NCBI GenBank assembly: GCA_041391505.1
Contig: JAWKNW010000041.1
Coordinates: 1 to 32,049, forward strand
From: Rhodothermales bacterium
Lineage (GTDB): Bacteria > Bacteroidota > Rhodothermia > Rhodothermales > JAHQVL01
Direction of reading: 5' to 3'
DNA length: 32,049 nucleotides
Below are positions 1 through 7,925 of the stretch, one piece after another. The position numbers and the translations under genes were made by a program. How positions within the stretch are numbered: position 1 is the stretch's first letter; the number at the start of each line of letters is the position of its first letter. The notes beneath the pieces are model-generated. The model worked only from the letters and a program-made list of their open reading frames with translations, searched no databases and was not told where the DNA came from.

Positions 1-625
1 GCTCCTTTTTCGATACGCCGCGCGCGCGCTCCATGTCGACGTTGATCATCTTGAACGTCGTCGTGAGCGATTGGACCGGTCCGTCCTCCGGGCCCTCAAA
101 CGGCGCGCCGGCGGCGGCGGCCACGTCGGCGTCCCCCGAGGCATCGATGACGACGCGCGCCCGGATCGCGAGCAGCCCGCCCTTGTTGACGGCGACGACG
201 CCGCGGAGGCGACCGTCCTCGACGAGCGCGTCCATCACGACGGTGTGATACAGCAGCCGCACGCCGGCCTCGAGCGCGAGCGTCTCCCAGATCGTTTTGA
301 GGACGTCCGCGTCGTACGTGATGCCGTCGCCGGCGCCGTACGTGTTCGGCCGGATCAGCGCGGCCCCTCGCGCCATGAGCGCATCCACGACCCGGTCCGG
401 CACCCCGCCCACCACCTTCTTCCGCGGCTCGCCCGGCGTGTAGAAACCGTAAAACGTGTCGAGCACCTGGGTGCTGATCCCGCCCATAAACCCGTACCGC
501 TCGACCAGCAGCACATCCACCCCCTCCCCGGCCGACGCGATCGCCGCCGTAGCGCCCGCCGACCCACTGCCCACGACCAGGACGTCGGTCGTGATCGTTT
601 GGTGTATGGTGCGAGAATACATCAT
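1..625 (-). CDS. FAD-dependent oxidoreductase (N-terminal part, runs off window)
   Basis: This reading frame starts at the ATG ending at 625 and is open to the left edge, so only about 208 N-terminal residues are visible. The first 30 residues form a Rossmann FAD-binding strand with a GSGSAG dinucleotide motif at residues 19-24, after the hydrophobic DVLVV strand. A second motif, VVIDASGDADVA, near residue 165 is typical of the FAD_oxidored (Pfam PF12831-like) flavoproteins, which often sit in carbohydrate-catabolism loci. A second ATG follows at codon 2, so the exact start may shift by one codon. It is the most distal visible gene of the leftward operon, 102 bp after the SDR gene. The substrate cannot be inferred; a redox role in the same pathway as the SDR is likely. 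Confidence 0.85.
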   Translation of the reverse strand, partial: MMYSRTIHQTITTDVLVVGSGSAGATAAIASAGEGVDVLLVERYGFMGGISTQVLDTFYGFYTPGEPRKKVVGGVPDRVVDALMARGAALIRPNTYGAGDGITYDADVLKTIWETLALEAGVRLLYHTVVMDALVEDGRLRGVVAVNKGGLLAIRARVVIDASGDADVAAAAGAPFEGPEDGPVQSLTTTFKMINVDMERARGVSKKE

Positions 626-727
626 GGGATCTCTGGTCTCAAATCGCAAAACGAACAACGGATGGCGTTGCATGGGTGAGCATAACGAGCGAGGACATGG
701 CCCTTTTACGTTTTACGATGTACGATT

Positions 728-1507
728 CTATCTCACCGTCCATCCCCCATCCACCGTCAGGACGGCGCCGGTGACGAAGGCGGCCTGGTCGGACGCCAGG
801 TAGAGCGCGGCGCGTGCCACGTCTTCGGCCTGCCCGAAGTCGCCGGTGAGCGGCTGGAGCGTCTTGAGGCGCTCCCGGATGCGCTCGTTCTCCTGGGCGC
901 GCCGGCTCATCGCCGTGGCGATCAGCCCCGGGCACAACGCGTTCGCCCGGATGCCGTGCGGGGCGTAGTAGCTGGCGATCGAGCGCGTCAGGCTGATGAC
1001 GGCGCCCTTGCTCGCGGCGTAGGCATGCGTCCCGAAATCCTCGTCGCCGCCGACGAGCCCGAGCACCGACGCCAGGTTGACGAGCGAGCCGTGCCCCTGC
1101 TCGAGCATCTGGGCGACCAGGTACTTGCAGCAGAGGTACATGCTTTTGAGGTTGATGTCCATCGTCCAGTCCCAGCCGGCTTCCGTGCAGGCGTGGACCG
1201 GACCGTCGCCGTGCCGGCGGCCGCTGGCCCCGACCACGTTGAAAGCCGCGTCGATGCGTCCGAAGCGGGCTACGGCCTGTTTCACGGCGGCCTCGACGTG
1301 GCTCGCCTGGGTGACGTCCGCCGGGATGAATACGCCCTCGGACCCGCCGGCGTGCAGCGCGTCGAGCGTCGCCTGGCCCTGCTGGATGTCCAGATCGATG
1401 CCCACCACCGCGGCGCCGGCGGCGGCGAACACGTGCGCCGAGGCCTGCCCGATCCCGCTCGCCACCCCGGTGATGAAGACGACGTTTCCGTCCAGTACGC
1501 CGGCCAT
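728..1507 (-). CDS. SDR-family NAD(P)-dependent oxidoreductase
   Basis: A 259-residue classical short-chain dehydrogenase, the usual length for the family. It shows the cofactor motif TGVASGIG at residues 13-20, the NLAS catalytic serine at 147, and the YAASK catalytic Tyr163/Lys167 pair. The C-terminal part has the usual ALCPGLIATAM and VTGAVLTVDGG signatures. The frame is open 55 codons further upstream, but that extension lies inside the preceding SIS gene and has no family similarity. The chosen ATG comes 2 bp after the SIS stop and is preceded by GAGGA, a plausible ribosome binding site. The near-overlap indicates translational coupling. It probably oxidises or reduces a sugar-derived alcohol or ketone, but the substrate is not determinable. 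Confidence 0.93.
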   Translation of the reverse strand: MAGVLDGNVVFITGVASGIGQASAHVFAAAGAAVVGIDLDIQQGQATLDALHAGGSEGVFIPADVTQASHVEAAVKQAVARFGRIDAAFNVVGASGRRHGDGPVHACTEAGWDWTMDINLKSMYLCCKYLVAQMLEQGHGSLVNLASVLGLVGGDEDFGTHAYAASKGAVISLTRSIASYYAPHGIRANALCPGLIATAMSRRAQENERIRERLKTLQPLTGDFGQAEDVARAALYLASDQAAFVTGAVLTVDGGWTVR

Positions 1508-1509
1508 GA

Positions 1510-2295
1510 TCAGTCCTCGCTCGTGCCGCCGAACACGCGCAGGATGCGCCGGCGATAGTCGTCGTAGCAGACGTCGAACCGTTTCTTCGACTCCTCCGAA
1601 CCGATGAACCAGCTGCTCGACAGCACGATCGGCGGTTTGCCCATCTTCGTCAGCCGGTCGGCGATCAGGCACTTGAGCGCGTTGACCACGGCCGCGCCGC
1701 CGATCGTCGAACCCGGTCCTACCGGATCTTCGAGGCCCTCGATGGGGACCATCGCGTCACCGCCCGGGGTGCCGTTGTCGATCGTCACATCCGATACGTC
1801 CGGGAGCCGCTTGCCCGAACTGTGGAGCGGCCTGGCCGCCAGGCAGTGCTCCATCGACACCACGCTGATGACCGGAAGCCCCTTCGCCTTCGCTTCGAGG
1901 GCGACTTCCACCACGACCTCATTGACCCCGCTATTCGAGAAGACGATCATGCTGTCGGGCGCCGACATCACGAAGTTGCGCATGATGATCTTCCCGAAAC
2001 CCTCGACGTGTTCGAGATACATCGCCTGCCGCTGCCCGTTGGATCCGACGACCGGATTGTGGAACGTCAACGAGAGTTCCACCATCGGATGGAAGCCCGG
2101 GTAGCTGCCGTGCCGGGGAAACATCTCCTCGATCGGAATGCGCGAGTGCCCCGAGCCGAACAGATGCACGAGCCCGTCGTGGCCGATGCTGTTGGCGCAG
2201 ATGTCGGCCGCCTGCTCGAGGGCCGGCATCTGCGTGGTTCGGATCCGGTGGATGATCGCTTGCGCGGCGTCGAAGTAGGCGAGTGCGGGATTCAT
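1510..2295 (-). CDS. SIS-domain protein, UPF0309-like putative sugar isomerase
   Basis: A 261-residue protein with a sugar-isomerase (SIS) fold, which binds phosphosugars. The phosphate-binding loop LFGSGHSR lies at about residues 45-52, and a second SIS-type serine loop, VFSNSGVNEVV, near residue 118. Overall organisation and length match the UPF0309 group: helical N-terminus, GSGHS loop, HNPVVG segment, and a GGAAVVNALKCL helix. Members have no firmly established reaction; isomerisation or sensing of a phosphorylated sugar or amino sugar is inferred. The gene lies between the GntR regulator and the SDR. It has no recognisable Shine-Dalgarno, and its leader consists of a 15-bp-period repeat (2306-2386) ending only 10 bp before the ATG. 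Confidence 0.88.
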   Translation of the reverse strand: MNPALAYFDAAQAIIHRIRTTQMPALEQAADICANSIGHDGLVHLFGSGHSRIPIEEMFPRHGSYPGFHPMVELSLTFHNPVVGSNGQRQAMYLEHVEGFGKIIMRNFVMSAPDSMIVFSNSGVNEVVVEVALEAKAKGLPVISVVSMEHCLAARPLHSSGKRLPDVSDVTIDNGTPGGDAMVPIEGLEDPVGPGSTIGGAAVVNALKCLIADRLTKMGKPPIVLSSSWFIGSEESKKRFDVCYDDYRRRILRVFGGTSED

Positions 2296-2305
2296 GTGAG
2301 GTTTC

Positions 2306-2386
2306 AGGTTGGCAGGATGCAGGTTGGCAGGATGCAGGTTGGCAGGTTGCAGGTTGCAGGTTGGCAGGTTGCAGGTTGGCAGGTTT
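2306..2386. repeat. Short tandem repeat (alternating 8- and 7-bp units) in SIS leader
   Basis: Reading the plus strand, the unit AGGTTGGC (8 bp) alternates with AGGATGC or AGGTTGC (7 bp), giving ten units and a partial eleventh. The array sits immediately upstream of the leftward SIS gene and would form most of its untranslated leader. The same units occur inverted just beyond at 2409-2437. Confidence 0.9.
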
Positions 2387-2436
2387 GTCTGGATGGTTCA
2401 CGGGAAATAACCTGGAACCATGAACCTGCCAACCTG
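2372..2436. other. 14-bp inverted repeat formed by the repeat array and its inverted copy
   Basis: CAGGTTGGCAGGTT at 2372-2385 is the exact reverse complement of AACCTGCCAACCTG at 2423-2436, with a 37-bp spacer. Because the left arm belongs to a repeat array, the right arm can also pair in other registers. It lies between the GntR and SIS genes, so it would fold in the intercistronic RNA. Confidence 0.75.
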
Positions 2437-2440
2437 GAAC

Positions 2441-2461
2441 GGCGAACGCATCGCGTTCGCC
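2441..2461 (-). terminator. Perfect 9-bp hairpin touching the GntR stop codon
   Basis: GGCGAACGC (2441-2449) and GCGTTCGCC (2453-2461) are exact inverse complements around an ATC loop. The right arm includes the last base of the GntR stop codon (2461-2463). There is no T-run after it on the minus strand, so it may be a partial terminator or an mRNA-stabilising hairpin rather than a strong intrinsic terminator. Confidence 0.5.
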
Positions 2462-3219
2462 TACTCTTGCGTGTGCGTGATGGCGTATTCGTACCGGTCG
2501 GACCGGTAGTGGCTTACGGTGTGTTCGATGACGGCGTCATCGTGCAAATAGGCGGTGGTGCGCACCACGAGCAAGGGCGTGCCCGGGGCGACATCCAGGC
2601 GTTCGGCCTGTTCGGCGTCGGCCGAGGCGGCGGCAATCGTGTGATGGATCTTCTGGATATCCAGCCGAAAATGGCCGGCGAGGACCTCGTAGAGCGACGC
2701 GTCGGTAAAGTCGAACGTTTCGAGCCCGGCGCATCGTTCGGTGAGGACCGTGGTCTGCTGGATGCCGATCGGATCCTCGTCGCCGAGGCGGAGACGGAGC
2801 AGATCGAGACACGGCCGGCCGGCGGCGGCATGCAACGCCTCCGGATGGCCGGCGCCGACGCGGCCGGCAGCCTGACCCAGCACGATGGACCGGGCGGCCT
2901 GGCCCAGCTCGGCGATCTGCCGGGAAAAGCTCCGGTCCAGCGAGAACGGGATGCGCGCCTCGGGCGTGCAGACGACGGTGCCGCGGCCGGCGCTGCGCGC
3001 GATCAGGTTATCCGCCACCAGACGGGAAAGAGCCGTACGCATCGTGTGCCGGCTGACGCCGTACGTGGCGCACAGATCGTGCTCGGCCGGGATCGTCACG
3101 CCCGGACCCAGCACCTCGGCGGCGATGAGACGTCGCAAGTCCGATTCCACCTGATAGTACAGGGGAATCGGACTTGCTGGATCTATCGGGGTAATACGTT
3201 CTAGCCAGGCTTCGGGCAT
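2461..3219 (-). CDS. GntR-family (HutC-type) transcriptional regulator with UTRA domain
   Basis: A 252-residue DNA-binding regulator. Residues 18-85 form the winged helix-turn-helix typical of GntR proteins, with IPLYYQVESDLRRLI, IPAEHDLCATYGVSRHTMRTAL and a GRGTVV wing. The rest matches a UTRA ligand-binding domain: an LLRLRLGDEDPIG strand, YEVLAGHF, and a C-terminal LLVVRTTAYLHDDAVIEHTVSHYRSDRYEY segment. UTRA domains commonly bind phosphorylated sugars or related catabolites. The frame is open further upstream into the preceding gene, but MPEAW (ATG ending 3219), 11 bp after that gene's stop, fits the family length. It is likely the local regulator of the two divergent arms; ligand and operator are unproven. 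Confidence 0.92.
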   Translation of the reverse strand: MPEAWLERITPIDPASPIPLYYQVESDLRRLIAAEVLGPGVTIPAEHDLCATYGVSRHTMRTALSRLVADNLIARSAGRGTVVCTPEARIPFSLDRSFSRQIAELGQAARSIVLGQAAGRVGAGHPEALHAAAGRPCLDLLRLRLGDEDPIGIQQTTVLTERCAGLETFDFTDASLYEVLAGHFRLDIQKIHHTIAAASADAEQAERLDVAPGTPLLVVRTTAYLHDDAVIEHTVSHYRSDRYEYAITHTQE

Positions 3220-3230
3220 ACGTCTACAGC

Positions 3231-6137
3231 CTATCGGGAAACGAACTCCATCCAGTCGAACTGCAGCATGACGCCCTCGGCCGGCCCGGAAAAGACGAGC
3301 ACCAGCTCGTGCTGGCCGTCGACCGGCTCGATGGGCAGGGTCGTTTCGGACCAACCGGTGTAGGCGGCCAGTTCTTTCTCGCTCAGATCGATCGCCTGAT
3401 CGTGCCGTTGCGCTTCGGTGATGTTGTGGGCCTGTTCGATTTCGGTGACCGGAACGCTGTTGGCGGCGTCGAGATCGACGCGGCCTATCAGCCGGCCCTC
3501 AGGGCCCCCGAGCCGCGCCTCGATGACGCCGGCAGCCTGCTGCCGGATGCGCAGCTTCAGCGAGCCGATGCCGGTCAGATCGATCGGCGCGTACCCGAGC
3601 GCGTTGCCGGAGCGCACCATCATCACGGGCAGCGCCGTCTCGGGATAGTGCTGGTCGGCCGGATGGACGCCATGCACCTGCCGGGTCGCTCCGTCGTTGC
3701 GCGTCGCGTGCTCCGCCTGTTTGCGGCGCGGCTGGAGCTTGACGCGGCTGCACCAGGGAGAGCCGGCGTCGCCCACGACGCATGCCTCCACCTCGGCGAA
3801 ACGGTCCATGAAATGGAGATCCGGAATATGGCGGTAGGCGGACTCAGGGATCGTAAAGACGCCGGTTTCCGCCGTCAGCGTATCCAGCGGGAGCATGTAG
3901 GTGTCGAATCCGTCGTAGATCAGCACCTCGAGATGCCGCGTGCGGTTTGCCTGCGCTTCCCAGCGGACGTCGTAGGGAATCGGCGTATCGAAATCGAACA
4001 CCGCCCCATCCGCCGGCGCGGCGATGACCGGCGGGATCGAGACCTGCGCTGCGAGCGCCGCGGGGGCTTCCGGCGCCGCGCCGAGGTAATCGACACGCAC
4101 CAGACGCGCGTTTTTATTGCTGCCCCAGAAGTCGTCCCCCCATTCGAGCACGTAGAGCCGGCCGTCCGGGCCGACCTCCACATCCACCGGGCGCACGAAC
4201 TCGAGGCCGGGGAGGAAGGGGCTTATTTTCATCAGATCGCCCTGATCGTCGAAAGCGACTTCCATCATCCAGTTGCGCATCCACTCGTAGAGGATGAGCT
4301 TGCCGTCGAAGTACGCCGGCAGGGCGTGCGGGTCCTGGCCCGGCTTCCGATGGAAGACGGGGCCGGCCATCGGCGAGATGCCGCCCGAGCCCATCTCGGG
4401 AAACGCGTCCGACGCGCCGTAGGTGTACCAGATCATCGCCGGCTGCGCCGGAGGCAGTTCGCGCAGCCCGGTGTTGTTCGGCGAGTCGTTGATCGGGTGG
4501 ACGGGATCGAACGGAGGCCCGACCTTCCCCGTGGCGTAGTCGTAGTCGTTGAACGCGTCGTTCGGCCCCACGAAATACGGCCAGCCGAAGAAGCCGGCTT
4601 TTTTGGCCTGGTTGAACTCGTCCCATCCCCACGGACCGCGTTCGCTCGGCGGGCTCCCGTTTCCGACGTCGCCCCAGTAGAGATAACCGGTCTTTTCGTC
4701 GATCGAGATCCGGAAAGGGTTGCGATGCCCCATCGTAAAAATCTCGGGGCGCGTCTTCGGCGTTCCGGGCGGGAAGAGGTTGCCTTCGGGAATCGTGTAG
4801 GTGCCGTCGGGCTCGGGGTGGATACGAAGGATCTTGCCGCGGAGGTCGTTTGTGTTGCCGGCCGACCGCTGGGAATCCTGCAGCCTGCCTTCCGGCGTTT
4901 CGTTCAGCGGGCTGCCCTTCGGATCGTAGGCGTTGCTGTTCTCCCCCGTCGAGAGGTACAGGTTGCCCTGCCCGTCGAACTGCACGCTGCCGCCGTGATG
5001 ACAGCACCATTCGCGCTGATACGGCACCGTGAGGAGGATTTTTTCGGTGGAGAGATCGAGCCAGTCGCCATCGAACGTAAAGCGGGAGAGGCGGGAAGGC
5101 CCGGCGTCGGCCGGCGCATAAAACAGGTAGAGCCAGTGGTTCTCGCTGAAACCGGGATCGAGCGCCAGGCCCAGGAGGCCGTCCTCGATCACCATGTGCA
5201 CCGGCAGCCAGCCGGCGGCGCGCGCTTCCCGGGCGCCAGGCTCCCAGACCATCAGGGCGCCGGCGCGCTCGACGAAGAAGACGCGGCCGTCTTCCGCGAT
5301 ATCGAGCTCCATCGGGATGGCGACGTTCTCCGCCAGGACGACCTTCTCGTAGTTCGACGCCAGCGTGGCGCGGGCGTCGCCTTCGGCCAGACCGGCCGCC
5401 CACTCGATGCCGCCGAGCAGGTGCCCGAGGAAAAGCGGATCGGCATAAACCTCCTTCGTGTGCCCGAGCCCTGTGTACCAGGCGCGCCCGCCCTCGTAGT
5501 CCTGGGCCCACGCGATCGGGTGGTCGAAACCCATCGTGCCGCCTTCGTAGGAGCGCTCGTCCACCGTCATCAACACGTGGACGTTGCCCCGGGGATTGAT
5601 GCGGTAGTTGTACCACTCGTCGAAGTGCGACCACGTCGCCGGCAGGTCCTTCGTCGAGGGATGAACCCGGTCGATCACCTGCACCGTCGCCTGCTGCGGC
5701 GTGGGGTGCTTGTCGAACCAGGCGCCGACGAGGCCGCCGTACCAGGCCCACTCGTATTCCGTCGCGGCCGCGCTGTGGACACCGACATAGCCGCCGCCGG
5801 CGCGGATGTACCGCTCGAACGCGGCTTTCTGGGCCTCGTCGAACAGCGCGCCGTTCGTGTTCATGAAGATGACGGCGTCGAAGCCGGCGAGGTTGTCGTC
5901 GGTAAAAAACGCCGGATCCTCGGTGGCCGTCATGTTGAAGTGGTTCGCCCTGGCCAGGCCGCGCACCGCCTCGATGCCTTCCGGGATCGACGCGTGGCGA
6001 AATCCGGTCGTGTACGAAAAGACGAGGACATTAAACCGCGGCGCCTGCCGATCGACGGGCATCAGGTCGGGTTTCGCGCCGGAGCAACCGGCAGCGATCA
6101 GGAGGACGAGGAGAACGAACGAGCGACGGATGGGCAT
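3231..6137 (-). CDS. ThuA / glucose-sorbosone dehydrogenase-like / CBM6-like fusion lipoprotein
   Basis: A 968-residue secreted lipoprotein. The start at 6137 gives a signal peptide with Cys18 as the lipid-attachment residue (LLIAAGC); an upstream in-frame extension of 23 codons lacks signal-peptide character. Residues 33-265 resemble ThuA, with FSYTTGFRHASI, GGGYVGVHSA, and HPIAW then TGLGHT. Residues 280-690 resemble the six-bladed PQQ-dependent sugar (glucose/sorbosone) dehydrogenase propeller, with MELDIAEDGRVFFVERAG, CCHHGGSVQFD, GHRNPFRISID and PDGRLYVLEWG. The C-terminal 270 residues look like a beta-sandwich and a CBM6-like carbohydrate-binding module ending FDWMEFVSR. It is the first gene of the leftward operon. 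Oxidation or binding of extracytoplasmic saccharides is inferred; PQQ use is not established. Confidence 0.88.
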   Translation of the reverse strand: MPIRRSFVLLVLLIAAGCSGAKPDLMPVDRQAPRFNVLVFSYTTGFRHASIPEGIEAVRGLARANHFNMTATEDPAFFTDDNLAGFDAVIFMNTNGALFDEAQKAAFERYIRAGGGYVGVHSAAATEYEWAWYGGLVGAWFDKHPTPQQATVQVIDRVHPSTKDLPATWSHFDEWYNYRINPRGNVHVLMTVDERSYEGGTMGFDHPIAWAQDYEGGRAWYTGLGHTKEVYADPLFLGHLLGGIEWAAGLAEGDARATLASNYEKVVLAENVAIPMELDIAEDGRVFFVERAGALMVWEPGAREARAAGWLPVHMVIEDGLLGLALDPGFSENHWLYLFYAPADAGPSRLSRFTFDGDWLDLSTEKILLTVPYQREWCCHHGGSVQFDGQGNLYLSTGENSNAYDPKGSPLNETPEGRLQDSQRSAGNTNDLRGKILRIHPEPDGTYTIPEGNLFPPGTPKTRPEIFTMGHRNPFRISIDEKTGYLYWGDVGNGSPPSERGPWGWDEFNQAKKAGFFGWPYFVGPNDAFNDYDYATGKVGPPFDPVHPINDSPNNTGLRELPPAQPAMIWYTYGASDAFPEMGSGGISPMAGPVFHRKPGQDPHALPAYFDGKLILYEWMRNWMMEVAFDDQGDLMKISPFLPGLEFVRPVDVEVGPDGRLYVLEWGDDFWGSNKNARLVRVDYLGAAPEAPAALAAQVSIPPVIAAPADGAVFDFDTPIPYDVRWEAQANRTRHLEVLIYDGFDTYMLPLDTLTAETGVFTIPESAYRHIPDLHFMDRFAEVEACVVGDAGSPWCSRVKLQPRRKQAEHATRNDGATRQVHGVHPADQHYPETALPVMMVRSGNALGYAPIDLTGIGSLKLRIRQQAAGVIEARLGGPEGRLIGRVDLDAANSVPVTEIEQAHNITEAQRHDQAIDLSEKELAAYTGWSETTLPIEPVDGQHELVLVFSGPAEGVMLQFDWMEFVSR

Positions 6138-6371
6138 ACGGGACGGGATATCGGATGCGATGCGGGCGCCGGGGTAAAGCGCGTCTAAACAAACCCTCGC
6201 GGGCATCTTTTAATTGTCCGGACATTCGGATAATTTCGGAGCCCAAGATACTCGCCCCCCCGGCGCGCGTCAACCTTCAGCCGGCAAGAATTCGCTGTTT
6301 CACGTTTCCCGGATGATCGTTAACCTGCCCTCCGTCAACCTGCCAACCCGACCATCAGCCAACCAGCGCCC
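6138..6371. promoter_or_regulatory. Divergent intergenic region with candidate operator at 6213-6234
   Basis: This 234-bp gap separates the leftward ThuA operon from the rightward Gfo/Idh/MocA arm and should hold both promoters. It contains a perfect 10-bp palindrome, TGTCCGGACA (6215-6224). This lies inside an imperfect dyad in which ATTGTCCG (6213-6220) mirrors CGGATAAT (6227-6234) at seven of eight positions. The site is AT-flanked in an otherwise GC-rich stretch and is a reasonable GntR-family operator candidate. No convincing -35/-10 or Bacteroidota -33/-7 pair was identified on either strand. AACCTGCC repeats at 6322-6353 match the array near 2.3 kb. Confidence 0.4.
6322..6353. repeat. 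AACCTGCC-type short repeats, 15-bp period
   Basis: AACCTGCC occurs at 6322-6329 and again 15 bp later at 6337-6344, followed by AACCCGACC. This matches in unit and period the reverse complement of the array at 2306-2386, so the same repeat family precedes the first gene of the rightward arm. Confidence 0.6.
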
Positions 6372-7562
6372 ATGAAATCCCACAACATCACGATGCTCGG
6401 CACCGGGCTCATCGGCATGTTCTACACGATGACCCTGCACGGCCAGCGCGGCCGCGACCGCGTGAAAATGGTTTATTCGCGCAGCGAAGAGCGCGCGCGT
6501 CAGTTTGCGAAAGACTGGGACATCCCGCGGTGGACGACCGACCTCAAGGAGGCGATCGAAGATGCGGAGACCGACACCGTGGTGATCGGGCTGCCGAACA
6601 ACCGGCACGTGGAATGCACCCAGCTCGCCGCGAACGCCGGCAAGGCCGTGCTATGCACGAAACCCCTGGCGCGCACCGCCGCGGAGGCGAAGGAAATGCT
6701 GGACATCGTCGAGAAGGCCGGCGTCTTCCACGGGTATCTCGAGGACCTCACCTATACCCCCAAGACGCTGAAGGCGGCGGCGTCCGTCCGGGCCGGCGCG
6801 CTGGGCGACGTCCTCTGGGTGCGCTCGCGTGAAACGCATCCCGGGCCGCACAGCTCCTGGTTCTGGGACAAGGAGCAGGCCGGCGGCGGTGCGATCGTCG
6901 ACCTCGGGTGCCACTGCATCGAGATCACGCGCACGTTCGTCGGTAAGGACAACCGCCCCGTGGAGGTCATGTGCTGGGCCGACACGCTCTACCATCCCAT
7001 CGACGCGGAGGACCAGGCCATCGCCCTCATCCGCTACGAGAGCGGGGCCATCGGCCAGTTCGAGGTCAGCTGGGCGTTCCGCGGGGGGATGGACCTCCGC
7101 GACGAGGTCGCCGGCACCGAAGGCACCATCATGCTCAACCACTTCCTGCGGACGGGCTTCGAGATGTTCACGACCGGCGCCGCCGGCGGCTACGTCGCCG
7201 AAAAGGCCGAAACCGAAAAAGGCTGGCTCTTCCCCGTGGGCGACGAAGTGCACGCGCTCGGGTACGTCCACATGTTCACCGACATGTTCGAGGCAATGGA
7301 GCAGGGCCGCCGGCCGATGGAGGATTTCTACGACGGCTACGTCGTCAACGCCGTCATCGACGCCTGCTACCGCTCCGCCACATCCAAGCAGTGGGAGCCG
7401 ATCGACGTCGAATGGCGCGGCGGAACGGCGAAGCGGATCGGCGTCAACGCCCACGAGCACGCCGGCAAGTCGCTCATCAAGGAAGAACGGATGCCGGACG
7501 GACGCGTGAAGCGCATCTTGAAAGACAAAAAGACCGGCGAGATCTCGGAGACGGTGGAATGA
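6372..7562 (+). CDS. Gfo/Idh/MocA-family oxidoreductase
   Basis: A 396-residue NAD(P)-dependent dehydrogenase of the family that includes glucose-fructose oxidoreductase, inositol 2-dehydrogenase and MocA. The N-terminal Rossmann fold begins ITMLGTGLIGMFYTMTL and is followed by VVIGLPNNRHVE and the family's lysine motif in the form CTKPLARTAAEA near residue 98. The substrate domain has GGGAIVDLGCHCIEITRTF, carrying the usual G-x-D-x-G-x-H pattern. The start ATG at 6372 fits the family's N-terminus. It leads the rightward arm opposite the ThuA lipoprotein and probably oxidises or epimerises the pathway sugar. The lysine-rich C-terminal tail (KRILKDKKTGE) is unusual but of unknown meaning. Confidence 0.93.
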   Translation: MKSHNITMLGTGLIGMFYTMTLHGQRGRDRVKMVYSRSEERARQFAKDWDIPRWTTDLKEAIEDAETDTVVIGLPNNRHVECTQLAANAGKAVLCTKPLARTAAEAKEMLDIVEKAGVFHGYLEDLTYTPKTLKAAASVRAGALGDVLWVRSRETHPGPHSSWFWDKEQAGGGAIVDLGCHCIEITRTFVGKDNRPVEVMCWADTLYHPIDAEDQAIALIRYESGAIGQFEVSWAFRGGMDLRDEVAGTEGTIMLNHFLRTGFEMFTTGAAGGYVAEKAETEKGWLFPVGDEVHALGYVHMFTDMFEAMEQGRRPMEDFYDGYVVNAVIDACYRSATSKQWEPIDVEWRGGTAKRIGVNAHEHAGKSLIKEERMPDGRVKRILKDKKTGEISETVE

Positions 7563-7925
7563 AGGGTTCAAGGGTGGAAGTTCAGAAACTGTTGGGATTT
7601 TCAAAAATCCTTCTCGGTGCGTCATCCTGAACCGCCCTCCGCTTGCGGTGGGCGTGATGAATGCCCGTCCGCGCAAACGCGGGGAGACCTCTCGAACCAC
7701 CGTGAGACGCTCATGAGAGCCATGCGCGAGTGATTCGGGAGGTCCCCCCGCGTTCGCGGGAGCGGGCTTTCGACAACCCCGTCGCAAGCGCCGGGGGCTC
7801 AGGAAGACAACTCTTTTTTTATTTCTCAACAGTTTCTCAAGGTTTAACGCAATGCGTTGTGCATAGCTTGAGCCCGATCATCCATCCCCTTAAACCATGA
7901 ACATGACACATTGAACCCCCTCCCC
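7563..7925. other. 363-bp non-coding gap between the MocA-like and UlaG-like genes
   Basis: Most of this gap is the MITE-like element at 7581-7840. Downstream is an AT-richer stretch with a T-run at 7814-7820. A short dyad follows (AACGCA and TGCGTT around one base, near 7856), then degenerate 7-bp repeats of the ATGAACA type close to the next start. No convincing open reading frame was seen on either strand. Confidence 0.6.
7581..7840. mobile_element. MITE-like non-autonomous element (copy 1)
   Basis: Terminal inverted repeats of 17 bp, TTCAGAAACTGTTGGGA at 7581-7597 and TCTCAACAGTTTCTCAA at 7824-7840, match at 15 positions. Inside is a second inverted repeat: GGGGAGACCTCTCGAA (7681-7696) against TTCGGGAGGTCCCCCC (7734-7749), 14 of 16 matching. 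Small hairpins also occur at 7633-7654, 7669-7682 and 7747-7760. No transposase is present. The core corresponds in order and sequence to the element at 13119-13336. Confidence 0.6.

Noticed and set aside
3309..6188. A 959-codon plus-strand open frame opposite the ThuA fusion gene
   Set aside because: It is the antisense shadow of a gene with clear domains; its translation is Arg/Val-rich with no family resemblance, as is usual opposite high-GC genes.
7801..7820. Intrinsic terminator ending in the T-run after the MocA-like gene
   Set aside because: The T-run is real, but no stable stem directly precedes it.
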